Shown: piece by piece, positions 1 through 8,732 of the stretch
Position numbering within the stretch: the first letter of the stretch is position 1
How the letters are laid out: every line of letters begins with the position of its first letter
Assembly: GCA_002453275.1 (NCBI GenBank)
Contig: DKGN01000031.1
Coordinates: 1-20,548, forward strand
Length of the DNA: 20,548 nt
Direction of reading: 5' to 3'
From: Caryophanales bacterium UBA6769
GTDB lineage: Bacteria > Bacillota > Bacilli > Bacillales > UBA6769
The notes under the pieces: generated by a model
Databases searched by the model: none
What the model was told of the DNA's origin: nothing
The model's input: the letters and a program-made list of their open reading frames with translations, nothing else
Translations under genes and position numbers: made by a program

Positions 1-19
1 CGACAAATAATTCATTCAT
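1..19 (-). CDS. dnaB: 5' end of a probable replicative DNA helicase gene (partial)
   Basis: Only the first six codons and one base are visible. On the minus strand an ATG at position 19 starts the reading M-N-E-L-F-V, preceded by a purine-rich ribosome-binding site (AGGAAAGG) at a usable distance. It lies 18 bases downstream of the rplI stop, with no terminator between. In B. subtilis and relatives the gene after rplI is the replicative helicase (called dnaC in B. subtilis, dnaB elsewhere), and the short N-terminus fits that family's usual start. The identification rests almost entirely on gene order, because six residues cannot establish homology. Confidence 0.5.
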
Positions 20-37
20 GTCACAAGCTTCCTTTCC

Positions 38-481
38 TTACTGTTCAACTACATGGACGTTAATAATTGCGGTCACGTCTTTATGTAGCTTAGCTGGCAC
101 CTTCGTAAAGCCAAGCGAACGAATCGGTTCAGCAAGCTCAATTTTTCTGCGGTCGACTTTAATGTTGTGTTTTTTCAACTCGTCGGCAATTTGTTTGTTC
201 GTAACCGCACCAAATAGCCGCCCGCCTTCACCGGCTTTTGCCTTAATCTTCACTTCAAGCTTTTCAAGATCAGCCTTTTGTTGCTCCGCTTCTTGTTTGA
301 TTTCCGCAGCCCGCTTTTCATCGCTGCGTTGCTTTGCTTTTAGTGATTGAATATTGCTTTTCGTTGCTTCAATTGCAAGGTTGTTCGGAAACAAATGATT
401 GCGCGCATACCCAACCGCGACATTTTTCACTTCACCTGCTTTGCCTTTCCCTTTTACATCTTTTAGAAAAATAACTTTCAT
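38..481 (-). CDS. rplI: 50S ribosomal protein L9
   Basis: Encodes a 147-residue protein of the usual L9 length. L9 binds 23S rRNA at the base of the L1 stalk and helps limit frameshifting. The N-terminal RNA-binding domain has the family signature, with K-D-V-K-G-K-G-K-A-G-E-V near residues 7-18 followed by V-A-V-G-Y-A-R-N-H-L-F-P. A charged central helix (about residues 40-75) joins it to the C-terminal domain. The reading frame is open for 16 more codons upstream, but the ATG at 481 is chosen because it begins the conserved MKVIFL and has a strong site (AAAGGGAGG) just before it. That site lies inside the last codons of gdpP, and the gdpP stop is one base away, so the two genes are probably translationally coupled. 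Confidence 0.97.
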   Translation of the reverse strand: MKVIFLKDVKGKGKAGEVKNVAVGYARNHLFPNNLAIEATKSNIQSLKAKQRSDEKRAAEIKQEAEQQKADLEKLEVKIKAKAGEGGRLFGAVTNKQIADELKKHNIKVDRRKIELAEPIRSLGFTKVPAKLHKDVTAIINVHVVEQ

Positions 482-482
482 T

Positions 483-2465
483 TTAGTCGTCCTCCCTTTC
501 ACGATCATCAAAAAATTCATCGATTGCATGTTTTAAGCGCAATTCCACTTCTTCAAGTGATTCTTCATCAAGCTGTGTCGCTGCGTTCGTTAAATGGCCA
601 CCACCGTCTAACATCTCCATGATGACTTGAACGTTCACCTCTCCAAGTGAGCGAGCACTGATGCTTATTTTTCCGTCGGTACGTCTAGAAATGACAAAGG
701 CTGCTTTCACTTCATTTATCGATAGTAACGTATCTGCTGTCTGTGCAATTAATACTTGATCATAGCTTTGTGTCGGTTCCCCTTTTGCAATCGCAATTCC
801 TTCTCGATACATTTCAGCATGCTCAATCATTTTCGAGCGTTGAATGAACTTGCCAAGATCTTCACTTAAAAATTTCTGTACGAGAATCGTGTCTGCCCCT
901 CGAGCACGCAAATATGAAGCGGCATCAAACGTTCGCGATCCTGTTCGCAAAGTAAAGTTTTTCGTATCAACTGTAATCCCTGCTAAAAGCGCGGTCGCCT
1001 CAAGCATATTTAATCTCAATCGATCAGGTTGATATTCTAGTAGTTCTGTCACAAGCTCCGAAGTAGAGGAGGCATAAGGCTCCATATAAACGAGAACAGG
1101 TTCTTCTATAAAGTCTTCACCTCGACGGTGATGGTCAATGACAACCGTCCGTTCTGCTTTATGAATTAGTTTCTCTTCAATGACGAGCGACGGCTTATGA
1201 GTGTCCACGACAACGAGCAATGATCTGAATGTCAACATTTCGTGTGCCGCTTCAGGTCGAATGAACCGACTCCATAACTTATTTTCTTCTTTTATTTTAT
1301 CAATTAACTTTTCGATGCCAAAGTTGCGTTCTTCTTCATTAAAAATAATATAACCTTCTGTTTCGTTCGCTTGTGCAACTTTTAAAATGCCAATCGCTGC
1401 TCCAATCGCATCCATATCTGGCTGACGGTGTCCCATGATAAACACTTTATCGCTATCAAGGATGAGCTCCCGTAAGGCGTGTGAAATAACTCGTGCACGG
1501 ACGCGCGTTCGTTTTTCGATCGGGTTTGTCTTTCCACCGTAAAACTTCACTTTTCCGTCTTTCTCTTTCATAGCGACTTGGTCACCGCCCCGACCAAGCG
1601 CAAGATCGAGTCCCGACTGGGCGAGCTCACCAAGTTCCTTGAAATCTACTGAGCCGAAACCGACACCGATACTTAGCGTAATCGGAACATTTAATTCTGA
1701 CGTAAATTCACGAACCTCATCAAGCAAGGCAAATTTTGTCTTTTCTAAATCATAAAGAATTCGTTGATTTAATACAGCGAAAAATTTATCTTGTGAACTT
1801 CGTTTTAAATAAATACCGCGTTCAACTGCCCACGTGTTCAATAGATCCGTCACTTTACTGTTCAGTGTACTTCGAGCCGAGTCATCCATGCCTTGCGTAA
1901 GCTCATCATAGTTATCCAAATAAACGATCGCGAACACGGCCTGTTCATGTTCATATTTCTGCTCAAGTTCCTTTTGCGTCGTAACATCAAAAAAGTAAAG
2001 AAGACGCTCATCACGTTTTAAATGAATTTCATACGTTCGTCCTTCGACTCCAATGAATTCAATCTCAGCTTCTTCATTATGAATAAACGGAATAAGATCA
2101 GGTGACAGTCCATCGAGCGATTCACCAAGCTCGACTTTATCTTGGAGCCATGTCTTTAACCTGACATTTGCCCACTCGACACGATAGTCGGCATCATACA
2201 ACAAGAAGCCAATCGGAATCTCCGAAAGGACGACATCGCTTACGTTATTCACTCGGCTAGAAAGCGTCGTTAAATACTGATCGACTTCCTTCCGGGTAAG
2301 CAGCTCTTTTTGGATAACAAAAAAACCGACGACTACTAAAAGCAGGAACGCGAAGATGCCAAAAATGAGCTTAAAAATCGAAATCACAATAACAAACAAA
2401 AGCGATACGGCTAATAAGGCTATCAAATGCCCACTATCGAACCTTTTATTTAAAAATTTCGGCAT
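483..2465 (-). CDS. gdpP: Cyclic-di-AMP phosphodiesterase GdpP (YybT), membrane-bound PAS / degenerate GGDEF / DHH-DHHA1
   Basis: A 660-residue protein that hydrolyses c-di-AMP to pApA at the inner face of the membrane, and so affects cell-wall, potassium and osmotic homeostasis. Visible in order: two hydrophobic helices (about residues 14-52), a PAS-like segment (about 80-165) and a GGDEF-like domain (about 170-305) whose signature is replaced by S-S-Q-D-K-F, as usual in this family. The DHH phosphoesterase domain has H346, D350 and D352 (GHRQPDMDAIG), D421 (VVDTHKP) and the name-giving D444-H445-H446. The C-terminal DHHA1 domain has a GGGH motif near residue 617. All expected metal ligands are present, so it should be active. 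The ATG at 2465 has a good site (TAGGAG). The start is 11 bases after the yybS stop, and rplI follows immediately. Length and neighbours match B. subtilis YybT. Confidence 0.96.
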   Translation of the reverse strand: MPKFLNKRFDSGHLIALLAVSLLFVIVISIFKLIFGIFAFLLLVVVGFFVIQKELLTRKEVDQYLTTLSSRVNNVSDVVLSEIPIGFLLYDADYRVEWANVRLKTWLQDKVELGESLDGLSPDLIPFIHNEEAEIEFIGVEGRTYEIHLKRDERLLYFFDVTTQKELEQKYEHEQAVFAIVYLDNYDELTQGMDDSARSTLNSKVTDLLNTWAVERGIYLKRSSQDKFFAVLNQRILYDLEKTKFALLDEVREFTSELNVPITLSIGVGFGSVDFKELGELAQSGLDLALGRGGDQVAMKEKDGKVKFYGGKTNPIEKRTRVRARVISHALRELILDSDKVFIMGHRQPDMDAIGAAIGILKVAQANETEGYIIFNEEERNFGIEKLIDKIKEENKLWSRFIRPEAAHEMLTFRSLLVVVDTHKPSLVIEEKLIHKAERTVVIDHHRRGEDFIEEPVLVYMEPYASSTSELVTELLEYQPDRLRLNMLEATALLAGITVDTKNFTLRTGSRTFDAASYLRARGADTILVQKFLSEDLGKFIQRSKMIEHAEMYREGIAIAKGEPTQSYDQVLIAQTADTLLSINEVKAAFVISRRTDGKISISARSLGEVNVQVIMEMLDGGGHLTNAATQLDEESLEEVELRLKHAIDEFFDDREREDD

Positions 2466-2476
2466 GCTTTCAGCTC

Positions 2477-3403
2477 CTATTTAGATTTCATTCGGCTTCG
2501 TAAGTTTAAGCCTAAATCAAAAATCCCTAACAATTTTACGAGCTGGAGTGGAAACATGAGTAAAAATGAACCAACTGTAATGAGTATTGGAACAACGAGC
2601 TTCCATCCCTTTATTTTACTAAAGGCATAGATAACCGTAAAGCCTTGCAAAATCATTGCATTTTCAAGCAAAAGTTGAAGATTAGCAACGAGAAGGAAGA
2701 GAGTCGTTCCTTCTTCTAAACCGATAAGCGCTAAAATTAAAACGATTAAATAATAAAAAATAAGGCTCTTCGGTAATGACCATTCATGAAATGGCTTCCA
2801 AGGGCTCACTTCGTATTTCAATCGCTTCAAAATTAAGTTTGCAATGAGTTGAGTGATCATCGCAAAAAAGATTGCCCCAATAATAAGCATACTTGGTATT
2901 AAGTACTTCACAAACTCGAGCTGTTCAAAAAGACTCGCAACCTGGTCTTCATTCTGGGCTCCAAAACCTGGCATTTGTTGAAGTTGGTTAACCATATCCT
3001 TCATCGCATCGATCGACTCTACGATCGGATTCAGTCCTGTAAAGACGACGACAAGAATATAAAGCAAAAGAAAGTTTCCTATATATGTAAGCGTTCCTCC
3101 AAGTAAAATCTGAAACGCTGAACGTTTTCTCCGATAAAGTTCCCCAAGGACAAGACCTACACTTGCAAATGTCCAGCTCAATAAAACAGCCGGTAATGTA
3201 AAGAGGAACGAAATGACAAGTGCAGCAATAAGCATATAAATGGACGCATTTCTACCGTTCCTTAGGACATTTACAATAAAGGGTATCGGTAAAACCCAAA
3301 GTAACAAGGGCCCTAATAACGGAATAAAAAAGGCGATTGCAAACAGAATCATGTAGAGTGCTAACAATATTGCTGTTTCTGTTAGTTGTTTCGTACTTTT
3401 CAC
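2477..3403 (-). CDS. yybS: YybS family membrane protein (DUF2232)
   Basis: A 308-residue, very hydrophobic protein with roughly seven or eight predicted membrane helices, including paired helices near the N-terminus (residues 10-45), several in the middle, and a cluster from about 215 to the end. The W-S-L-P-K-S-L stretch near residue 208, just before a helix, is typical of the DUF2232/YybS family. Its place directly upstream of gdpP matches B. subtilis. The biochemical function is not established; weak likeness to small-molecule transporter membrane components has been noted for the family. The start is GTG (3401-3403), preceded by GAGGTGG, and no better ATG exists nearby. It appears to be the first gene of the yybS-gdpP-rplI-dnaB transcription unit, since the upstream gene on the same strand ends in a terminator. 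Confidence 0.9.
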   Translation of the reverse strand: MKSTKQLTETAILLALYMILFAIAFFIPLLGPLLLWVLPIPFIVNVLRNGRNASIYMLIAALVISFLFTLPAVLLSWTFASVGLVLGELYRRKRSAFQILLGGTLTYIGNFLLLYILVVVFTGLNPIVESIDAMKDMVNQLQQMPGFGAQNEDQVASLFEQLEFVKYLIPSMLIIGAIFFAMITQLIANLILKRLKYEVSPWKPFHEWSLPKSLIFYYLIVLILALIGLEEGTTLFLLVANLQLLLENAMILQGFTVIYAFSKIKGWKLVVPILITVGSFLLMFPLQLVKLLGIFDLGLNLRSRMKSK

Positions 3404-3448
3404 AAGCCCACCTCAAATGTTAAGCATCATTCAGATTTGTTGATCTTT

Positions 3449-3470
3449 ATTATCATATCATATTCATCAA
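3449..3470 (-). promoter_or_regulatory. Possible promoter -10 region for yybS-gdpP-rplI
   Basis: The 192-base gap before yybS must hold a promoter because the upstream operon ends in a strong terminator. On the minus strand this stretch contains two overlapping TATGAT words and a GATAAT, all resembling a sigma-A -10 box, about 45-60 bases before the GTG start. No convincing -35 box at 16-18 bases is visible, so the exact promoter is not assigned. Confidence 0.25.
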
Positions 3471-3533
3471 AGTGTCTCATAAAGAAGTCTTACTTGATTA
3501 TGTCCTTACCTATTTTGGAAAGAGTCATCTTTT

Positions 3534-3576
3534 GTAAAAAGAAGCCTATACGTTGTTGCAAACAACGATATAGGCT
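3534..3576 (-). terminator. Intrinsic terminator of the ydaJKLMN-like operon
   Basis: Positions 3543-3576 form a hairpin of 15 base pairs with a single bulged base (3568) and a three-base loop (3558-3560). In the minus-strand transcript it is followed by a U-rich tail (TTCTTTTTAC, from the A-run at 3536-3540). It begins about 20 bases after the stop of the BcsB-like gene and separates that operon from yybS. There is no T-run on the plus-strand side. Confidence 0.9.
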
Positions 3577-3595
3577 CCCATGCTTTCTAATGAAT

Positions 3596-5728
3596 TTACT
3601 CTTTATTCCTTTTAAACTTTCGATAAAAATGAATAAAGATAATAAGACTAAATACAAAAATCGAAATAATCCCTGCAATAATTAAAATATTGCTCACTGT
3701 ACCCTCTTCTTTTGCGCTCGCTTTACCGTCTATACTTGATTCTTCTCCAAGTTCATTTGTGAAGATTTCCCCGTTATTACTTTCTACAATCATGTTCGCT
3801 TGTAATGCATTCGTATTTAAATAATCGATAATCGTGTTGCTTAAGAAATCTATCTTTTCATCTTGATCGACAGATGAAAAAACAGCCATGAATTTTTTGT
3901 TATTCCATACAGAAGACTGTAACCATACGGCAAGCTTCGAAGTGTCATTTAAAAATTGAAAAGCCGAAACATCAAGTTGGTTTTTCTTGTCCACCCCAAT
4001 TAGTAACTGATCACTATGTTCTTTTAAGCTTGGATGGTGTTCGGGTCCCCCCAAAACAAGAACATTCTGTTCCGCTAAATGTTGGGGCTTAACTTCATTT
4101 TCAAACATAAGCTCCAGTCCATCTAATCCTGTTTGTCGTTCAAAGCTATTTGTCAACTGTTGAAGCTGGCTAAACATCGTGCTCTCATAATGTTCTGGGA
4201 GTAAAATTGTTGTCCCATGTAAGCCGTTCGTGCCAACAAATGGGGAAGGCCATGCCTGAAAGCTCGTCTCTTCACCTTCATTATCACCAACAGGCAACTG
4301 AAGATAACTTTCTTCACTAATGTAAATCCAGTTGTCATTGTTCGGCGGAACACAGATATCGTCGTCGTGTAAGCCGTGTGCCTTAAATTGCAGGGTCATA
4401 TAAGGAGCTTGTTTCAACGTGTCCGCTTTAATTGGGATGTCAACTTCATAAACATTCTCTTCATTCATTTCTAAATCTTCGATCGCAATCGAATAGGGCA
4501 CGTCATTAATTGTAATGACAAGTTCAACCGGTTGTGGTTGATCCCGCTTCTCTAGCACTTCTGACCGTTTTAATTTCAATAACAGTTTTGCATCGTGTAA
4601 TGACCCAACGTACGCTGGTAGTTGATAGAAGTAATTTTGAGACATACTCTTTCTACCTGTCAACGTTACATTTGGAATATTTAAATCTTCAAACGAATGT
4701 TTTTCCTTTATTTTTTCCTTTGGTGCCTGTGGAACTTTTCCAAAGGAAGTTTGATTATTGGCTAACTGTGAAACCAATCTTTCTTCAGTCATAACGGCAA
4801 CTTTTTCTTCAATCGTTTTATCCTTGTTTGCTGTAACGAGTAAGAGCTGCTTAACTGACTTCGGAAATTGCAAAAAGTAATTGCTAACAAGTAGTTCATC
4901 GTCTGGAATAGATACTTTTACTGACTTCAGCATGTCCTTTATTATGCCGGACCATTGTTCCTCGGCACCGACCGCAATAATATGTGTCGAAATAGACTTT
5001 ATTTCTGATTCCTTCAAAATTGGAATCTCTTTATTTTCCACCTGACTACTCAAATAGCTTGCCACTTTTAATGCCGCGACTAGGTTTGAAGCTGAAACTT
5101 CATCGGGGATTACGATTGTACTTTGAACAGGATTATCCTGTTCAGGTTGCACAAAAGGGTATGGGTAATCTTGGAGCGCATTATCTCTTTTACCTACTTC
5201 TTTCATATTGAGAGAGATGTGACTCTCTGATTCGATTGTTAACCAGTTTGCAGGACTATCTACATTTGCACATTTTTTATCGGAAATTTGTCCGTAAAAG
5301 GAAATTTTTAGATTATGGAATCCCTGTGTAAGTGCATCGCCTGTTAGCGGCACTTTTACATCTATTTGATTTGAGTCTACTTTTAACGGGACACTTTTGA
5401 TCGGAATATCATCAATATAAATTGTCATCGACGAACCCTTTTGTAATAAATCTGAATAGTGAACGAATAACCTTATATAGTTCCCATCCTCAACTTCTTG
5501 CACCGGAACGGAATAATATAATTCTACTTCGTCGACAAGTCCTTGTAACGTAATATCATCCGTTGCTAGGTTCAAAATCCTTTGCCGTTCATTTACTGGG
5601 TCGTCATCAAGCAACGTATCAGGTAATATAATTGAGCGTTCTTTAATAGGATAGGCAGCGTCTGCACTATTACCCACCATGACAAAAAAACCAACAATGA
5701 AAAATAAAGCCGTTATTGCCTTTTTCAT
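3596..5728 (-). CDS. ydaN: BcsB-like membrane-anchored polysaccharide synthase subunit (YdaN-like)
   Basis: A 710-residue exported protein resembling BcsB (cellulose synthase regulatory subunit family), which guides the nascent glucan outside the membrane next to the glycosyltransferase. Seen: a signal peptide (residues 1-25, ending ADA-A), a long extracellular part and one C-terminal membrane helix (about 678-702) with a basic tail. The extracellular part is an internal duplication. Each half has a BcsB-type module with Cys then Trp, C153...W162 and C459...W467, within the local patterns C-A-N-V-D-S-P-A-N-W and C-V-P-P-N-N-D-N-W. The frame is open back to a TTG at 5743, but the ATG at 5728 is preferred because GAAGGGTG lies just upstream and it starts a clean signal peptide. 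It follows the glycosyltransferase by 15 bases and is the last gene before the terminator. The fit to B. subtilis YdaN is by architecture and gene order; the polymer is unknown. Confidence 0.82.
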   Translation of the reverse strand: MKKAITALFFIVGFFVMVGNSADAAYPIKERSIILPDTLLDDDPVNERQRILNLATDDITLQGLVDEVELYYSVPVQEVEDGNYIRLFVHYSDLLQKGSSMTIYIDDIPIKSVPLKVDSNQIDVKVPLTGDALTQGFHNLKISFYGQISDKKCANVDSPANWLTIESESHISLNMKEVGKRDNALQDYPYPFVQPEQDNPVQSTIVIPDEVSASNLVAALKVASYLSSQVENKEIPILKESEIKSISTHIIAVGAEEQWSGIIKDMLKSVKVSIPDDELLVSNYFLQFPKSVKQLLLVTANKDKTIEEKVAVMTEERLVSQLANNQTSFGKVPQAPKEKIKEKHSFEDLNIPNVTLTGRKSMSQNYFYQLPAYVGSLHDAKLLLKLKRSEVLEKRDQPQPVELVITINDVPYSIAIEDLEMNEENVYEVDIPIKADTLKQAPYMTLQFKAHGLHDDDICVPPNNDNWIYISEESYLQLPVGDNEGEETSFQAWPSPFVGTNGLHGTTILLPEHYESTMFSQLQQLTNSFERQTGLDGLELMFENEVKPQHLAEQNVLVLGGPEHHPSLKEHSDQLLIGVDKKNQLDVSAFQFLNDTSKLAVWLQSSVWNNKKFMAVFSSVDQDEKIDFLSNTIIDYLNTNALQANMIVESNNGEIFTNELGEESSIDGKASAKEEGTVSNILIIAGIISIFVFSLIIFIHFYRKFKRNKE

Positions 5729-5743
5729 TCGATCACCCTTCAA

Positions 5744-6991
5744 TCATTCAAATCGTTCAGTTTTATACCATTTTGTTTCCTCTTTAAAAATGATGCGCTT
5801 TATTTCAAGGAACAGCGCGTTTATCACTAAAACAATCCACAGCTGAGAGTAAGTAAAATACATTAAATTTACGAGAAAGAAATTTTGGACCGTCATTTCT
5901 GTTTTTTCAATACTAAGCGTAATGAAGACCTCAGTTACAAATAACAAAAAGGCGAGTATCCATAAAATTAAAGAAACATTCCCTACCGTTAAATTTAAAT
6001 CGTAAAATAAATTTGTGATAAAAATAACATTTGATAAAATCACGCCAAAGAAAAAGAGGAAATACGTAAAAAAGAAATAAAGTAAATCGAAAATAATCGC
6101 TTTCCTTTCTAACTTAAAAAATTGCAACATAAACTTTACAATGACGTATTGATTCCCTCTTGCCCAGCGTGTTCTTTGATTCCACCAAACTTTCCATGTC
6201 TCGGGTTCTTGTTCCCACGTAACCGCAGCAGGAAAAAAACGAATGTAATAGCCTAAGTTGTAAACCCGTATTGATAGTTCCGTATCCTCAGAGAGAGCTT
6301 TTTCATCCCAGCCACCTAATTTTTCAATAATAGAACGACGAATTGCAAAATTCGTTCCGGGAATCGTTGCCATTTTGAACCAAAACCAACGTCCTGCTTG
6401 GGCCATCCATTGAAACGTAATCGTTTCAATATTAATAAAGCGGGTAAGTAATGATTTTTTCGCATTATCAACGCGAAATTTCCCAACAACCGCCCCAGCT
6501 TTTTTATCATTAACTAAACCCATCACGAGATAATACACCGCTTCTGGTTCTGGAGTATTGTCTGCATCATACACAATGAGATACTCACCTGTAGACGCTT
6601 GATATCCAAAATTTAAAGCACTTGACTTTCCTATGCCAGCATAAGGCGGAACTGTATCTACTACTCGAATGTAAGGATGTTTTTCTGCCATTTTTCGTGC
6701 AATGTTTCCAGTTTCATCCGAAGAGTTATCGTTAATGACAATCACTTCTAATTTGTCTTTTGGATACTCAAGACGAGTCATTGACTTTAAGGTTCTTTCT
6801 ATGACAACCGCTTCGTTATGAGCAGGAATTAAGATACTCACCTTCGGAAGTGTTTCTAAATTTTTACTCCACTCTGGAATTACCTTCTCATAGCGTAAAA
6901 AATGTAAATACCCACCAAGCATTAGAAACATATGGTAAAGTAGCATAACCCAGATAACTATTAATGATAATAAAAACAACGTGTTAGCCAA
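5744..6991 (-). CDS. ydaM: Processive family 2 glycosyltransferase, membrane polysaccharide synthase (YdaM-like)
   Basis: A 415-residue inner-membrane synthase of the cellulose/PNAG synthase type. N-terminal helix (residues 2-25), cytosolic GT-A domain (about 48-290), then four C-terminal helices. Processive GT2 motifs are complete: N-D-N-S-S-D near 88-92, D-A-D at 142-144 (metal/UDP binding), S-E-D at 234-236 (catalytic base) and Q-R-T-R-W at 272-276. No PilZ domain follows the last helix, unlike BcsA, so any c-di-GMP control must come from another protein, plausibly the GGDEF-like neighbour. The start is taken as TTG at 6991. It has AAGGAG ten bases upstream and begins directly before the first helix; the longer frame back to 7069 reads through the tail of the preceding gene. 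It overlaps that gene's stop by 8 bases. The sugar substrate cannot be read from sequence. Confidence 0.88.
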   Translation of the reverse strand: MANTLFLLSLIVIWVMLLYHMFLMLGGYLHFLRYEKVIPEWSKNLETLPKVSILIPAHNEAVVIERTLKSMTRLEYPKDKLEVIVINDNSSDETGNIARKMAEKHPYIRVVDTVPPYAGIGKSSALNFGYQASTGEYLIVYDADNTPEPEAVYYLVMGLVNDKKAGAVVGKFRVDNAKKSLLTRFINIETITFQWMAQAGRWFWFKMATIPGTNFAIRRSIIEKLGGWDEKALSEDTELSIRVYNLGYYIRFFPAAVTWEQEPETWKVWWNQRTRWARGNQYVIVKFMLQFFKLERKAIIFDLLYFFFTYFLFFFGVILSNVIFITNLFYDLNLTVGNVSLILWILAFLLFVTEVFITLSIEKTEMTVQNFFLVNLMYFTYSQLWIVLVINALFLEIKRIIFKEETKWYKTERFE

Positions 6992-8732
6992 CTGTCTTTC
7001 GCTCCTTAAACAATCGCTTCTTCGATTGAGTCCGTAAATAAATCGAAAACAGAAAAAACATAATAACAAAGAGTAAAACGACGAGCGTGACTCCCCAAAG
7101 CAGTTTATCCACGAAAAGTGTTGGCGCTTTTCTCCTGATGATGCTATCCCACCATGGAAGCTTATTTTCTACCACAATATGGCCCGTACCATCAGAAATA
7201 ATTTGCACCTTCGATGTGAGCACTTGTTGTTCCGTCTTTTTAAAATCAAGCCATGTTAGGTTTGGCACTTTTTCATATTGGGCTAACAATTCAGGTAAAT
7301 ATTGTAAGCCTAAATACGGGTGATAAAATCCACCTATCATCGCGTCTCTCACAATTAGTGTGTTGTTTACCAGCTTGTCTGTTTCGACAAAAGGGTTAAT
7401 TAATGAAGGATCGACATACCCAATCGTCTCCGGATAAATCGCCATTCCATGTACACTTTGACTCGTTGTTAAAAAGGGCGGGGCATCCATTTGCATCCAG
7501 TCCTCATCACTTAATTGGATTTGGCCAAGGATATTAGGAAAATACTTTGCTACAAGCGAGTACCCTTGCTGAGACATTGTATAATGTGGTGCTTCAAACC
7601 CTAATGGATACAAATCGTAGCTCACAAGTTCGTGGACTGCATCTTTCAGTCTTGACTGAATATAATCCCGTTCTATTTTCATTAAAGGTTCTAAATAAGC
7701 AACATAATCTTCATCGTTCGCAAATTGATCTTGCGATTTAACTTTTTCAATGTTCTCTTTCGGTTTTATTGACGTAATAAATTGTTCATTTTCCACGTCC
7801 CAAAACTCAAAGCCTTCGCCTGTTTCGCTGTCTCGGTATTGATGGGTGTATCCATGAGCAATGACTGTTCCCCCTGTATCTTGTAAATATTTCAGTACTT
7901 CAACAAGTTCTGGGGAATCGGAGAAATAACGCCTTTCGCCTGTTTCTGGCGTAATGTAGACTGGAATCACAACTAAAATATAAGGAATGTCTCGTTCATT
8001 TAAATATTCACCAATTTCTAATAGCTTTTCTGGATCAGTCATTGGGTGAATATCTTCCAAACGAAGGTAAGCGATATGTTCATTACGATGATTATTTGGT
8101 AGTATCTCATGCAACACTTCTGCAAAATAATTTTTTATCACATCTTCGATGGCATGAGCAGCGAAGTAGTAGCGGGTTCCTTCATTTATCAGTAAAGGAA
8201 ATTTTTCCGGTCCTTTATGTCCATACAGTAAAACTTCTTGCTTCGCTTTTTCCTTTATGTATGTAATGGGTTCAATGGACGAAAGGTGCGCCTCGCTACT
8301 ATCATCATCCGCTTCACTTACACCATTGATATTGACTTCCCCCATTTGTTGAAATTGCTTAAATGAAGGAATTTGTTCTAAGTTCTCCCCAATCACAACA
8401 ATGGGACCCACAAATTGATGAAGCTTGGAAAGCACCGCTTCGTTAATTTGTTGTTTCCGTTCTCCATAATAAAAAACATGTGTTGCATATTTAAAATGTT
8501 CCTCTCTTGCTTCTTGATCAGAAACAATGGCAACGTTGCTTGTAAAATGATGAAGTAACATGTCTAATATTTGTACGTTTCGGCTCTCTACATTTTTCTC
8601 ATTAGAGTAAACTAATAAAATGTGGATGTTGTCATCTTGAAGCTCTTTTAACTGTTGTTTTGCGACTGCACTTTCACTAATAGACATGGCCAATAACACT
8701 GCTAAAACTGAAAGCAAGAGTTTACGATACAT
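6984..8732 (-). CDS. ydaL: DUF2334 polysaccharide deacetylase-like membrane protein (YdaL-like)
   Basis: A 582-residue exported protein with an N-terminal signal or anchor segment (residues 1-24) and a C-terminal membrane helix (about 545-568) followed by a basic tail, so the bulk faces outside. Residues 35-160 look like a separate alpha/beta domain. From about 218 a NodB/polysaccharide-deacetylase-like domain (DUF2334) starts: L-E-D-I-H-P with E226-D227 in the catalytic-base position, the metal-binding H293-G-Y-T-H297, and an A-P-H-Y segment near 385. These residues suggest a working zinc-dependent deacetylase or a related hydrolase acting on the polymer made by the neighbouring synthase. 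The ATG start at 8732 has AGGTG upstream and overlaps the previous gene by 11 bases. Activity has not been shown for the closest known relative, B. subtilis YdaL, as far as I know. Confidence 0.82.
   Translation of the reverse strand: MYRKLLLSVLAVLLAMSISESAVAKQQLKELQDDNIHILLVYSNEKNVESRNVQILDMLLHHFTSNVAIVSDQEAREEHFKYATHVFYYGERKQQINEAVLSKLHQFVGPIVVIGENLEQIPSFKQFQQMGEVNINGVSEADDDSSEAHLSSIEPITYIKEKAKQEVLLYGHKGPEKFPLLINEGTRYYFAAHAIEDVIKNYFAEVLHEILPNNHRNEHIAYLRLEDIHPMTDPEKLLEIGEYLNERDIPYILVVIPVYITPETGERRYFSDSPELVEVLKYLQDTGGTVIAHGYTHQYRDSETGEGFEFWDVENEQFITSIKPKENIEKVKSQDQFANDEDYVAYLEPLMKIERDYIQSRLKDAVHELVSYDLYPLGFEAPHYTMSQQGYSLVAKYFPNILGQIQLSDEDWMQMDAPPFLTTSQSVHGMAIYPETIGYVDPSLINPFVETDKLVNNTLIVRDAMIGGFYHPYLGLQYLPELLAQYEKVPNLTWLDFKKTEQQVLTSKVQIISDGTGHIVVENKLPWWDSIIRRKAPTLFVDKLLWGVTLVVLLFVIMFFLFSIYLRTQSKKRLFKERKTVG

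Noticed and set aside
1737..1812. GGDEF-like domain of GdpP as a possible c-di-GMP enzyme
   Set aside because: The motif position reads S-S-Q-D-K-F and the whole domain order matches GdpP, where this domain is normally degenerate.
3404..3595. Riboswitch or small RNA in the largest intergenic gap
   Set aside because: Apart from the terminator hairpin and AT-rich promoter-like words, no conserved riboswitch-like pairing or motif was seen.
3386..3685. 99-codon plus-strand frame across the yybS-ydaN gap (also a 62-codon minus-strand frame at 3490-3678)
   Set aside because: Both run across the operon terminator hairpin and overlap the ends of real genes; neither has a convincing ribosome-binding site or protein-like composition.
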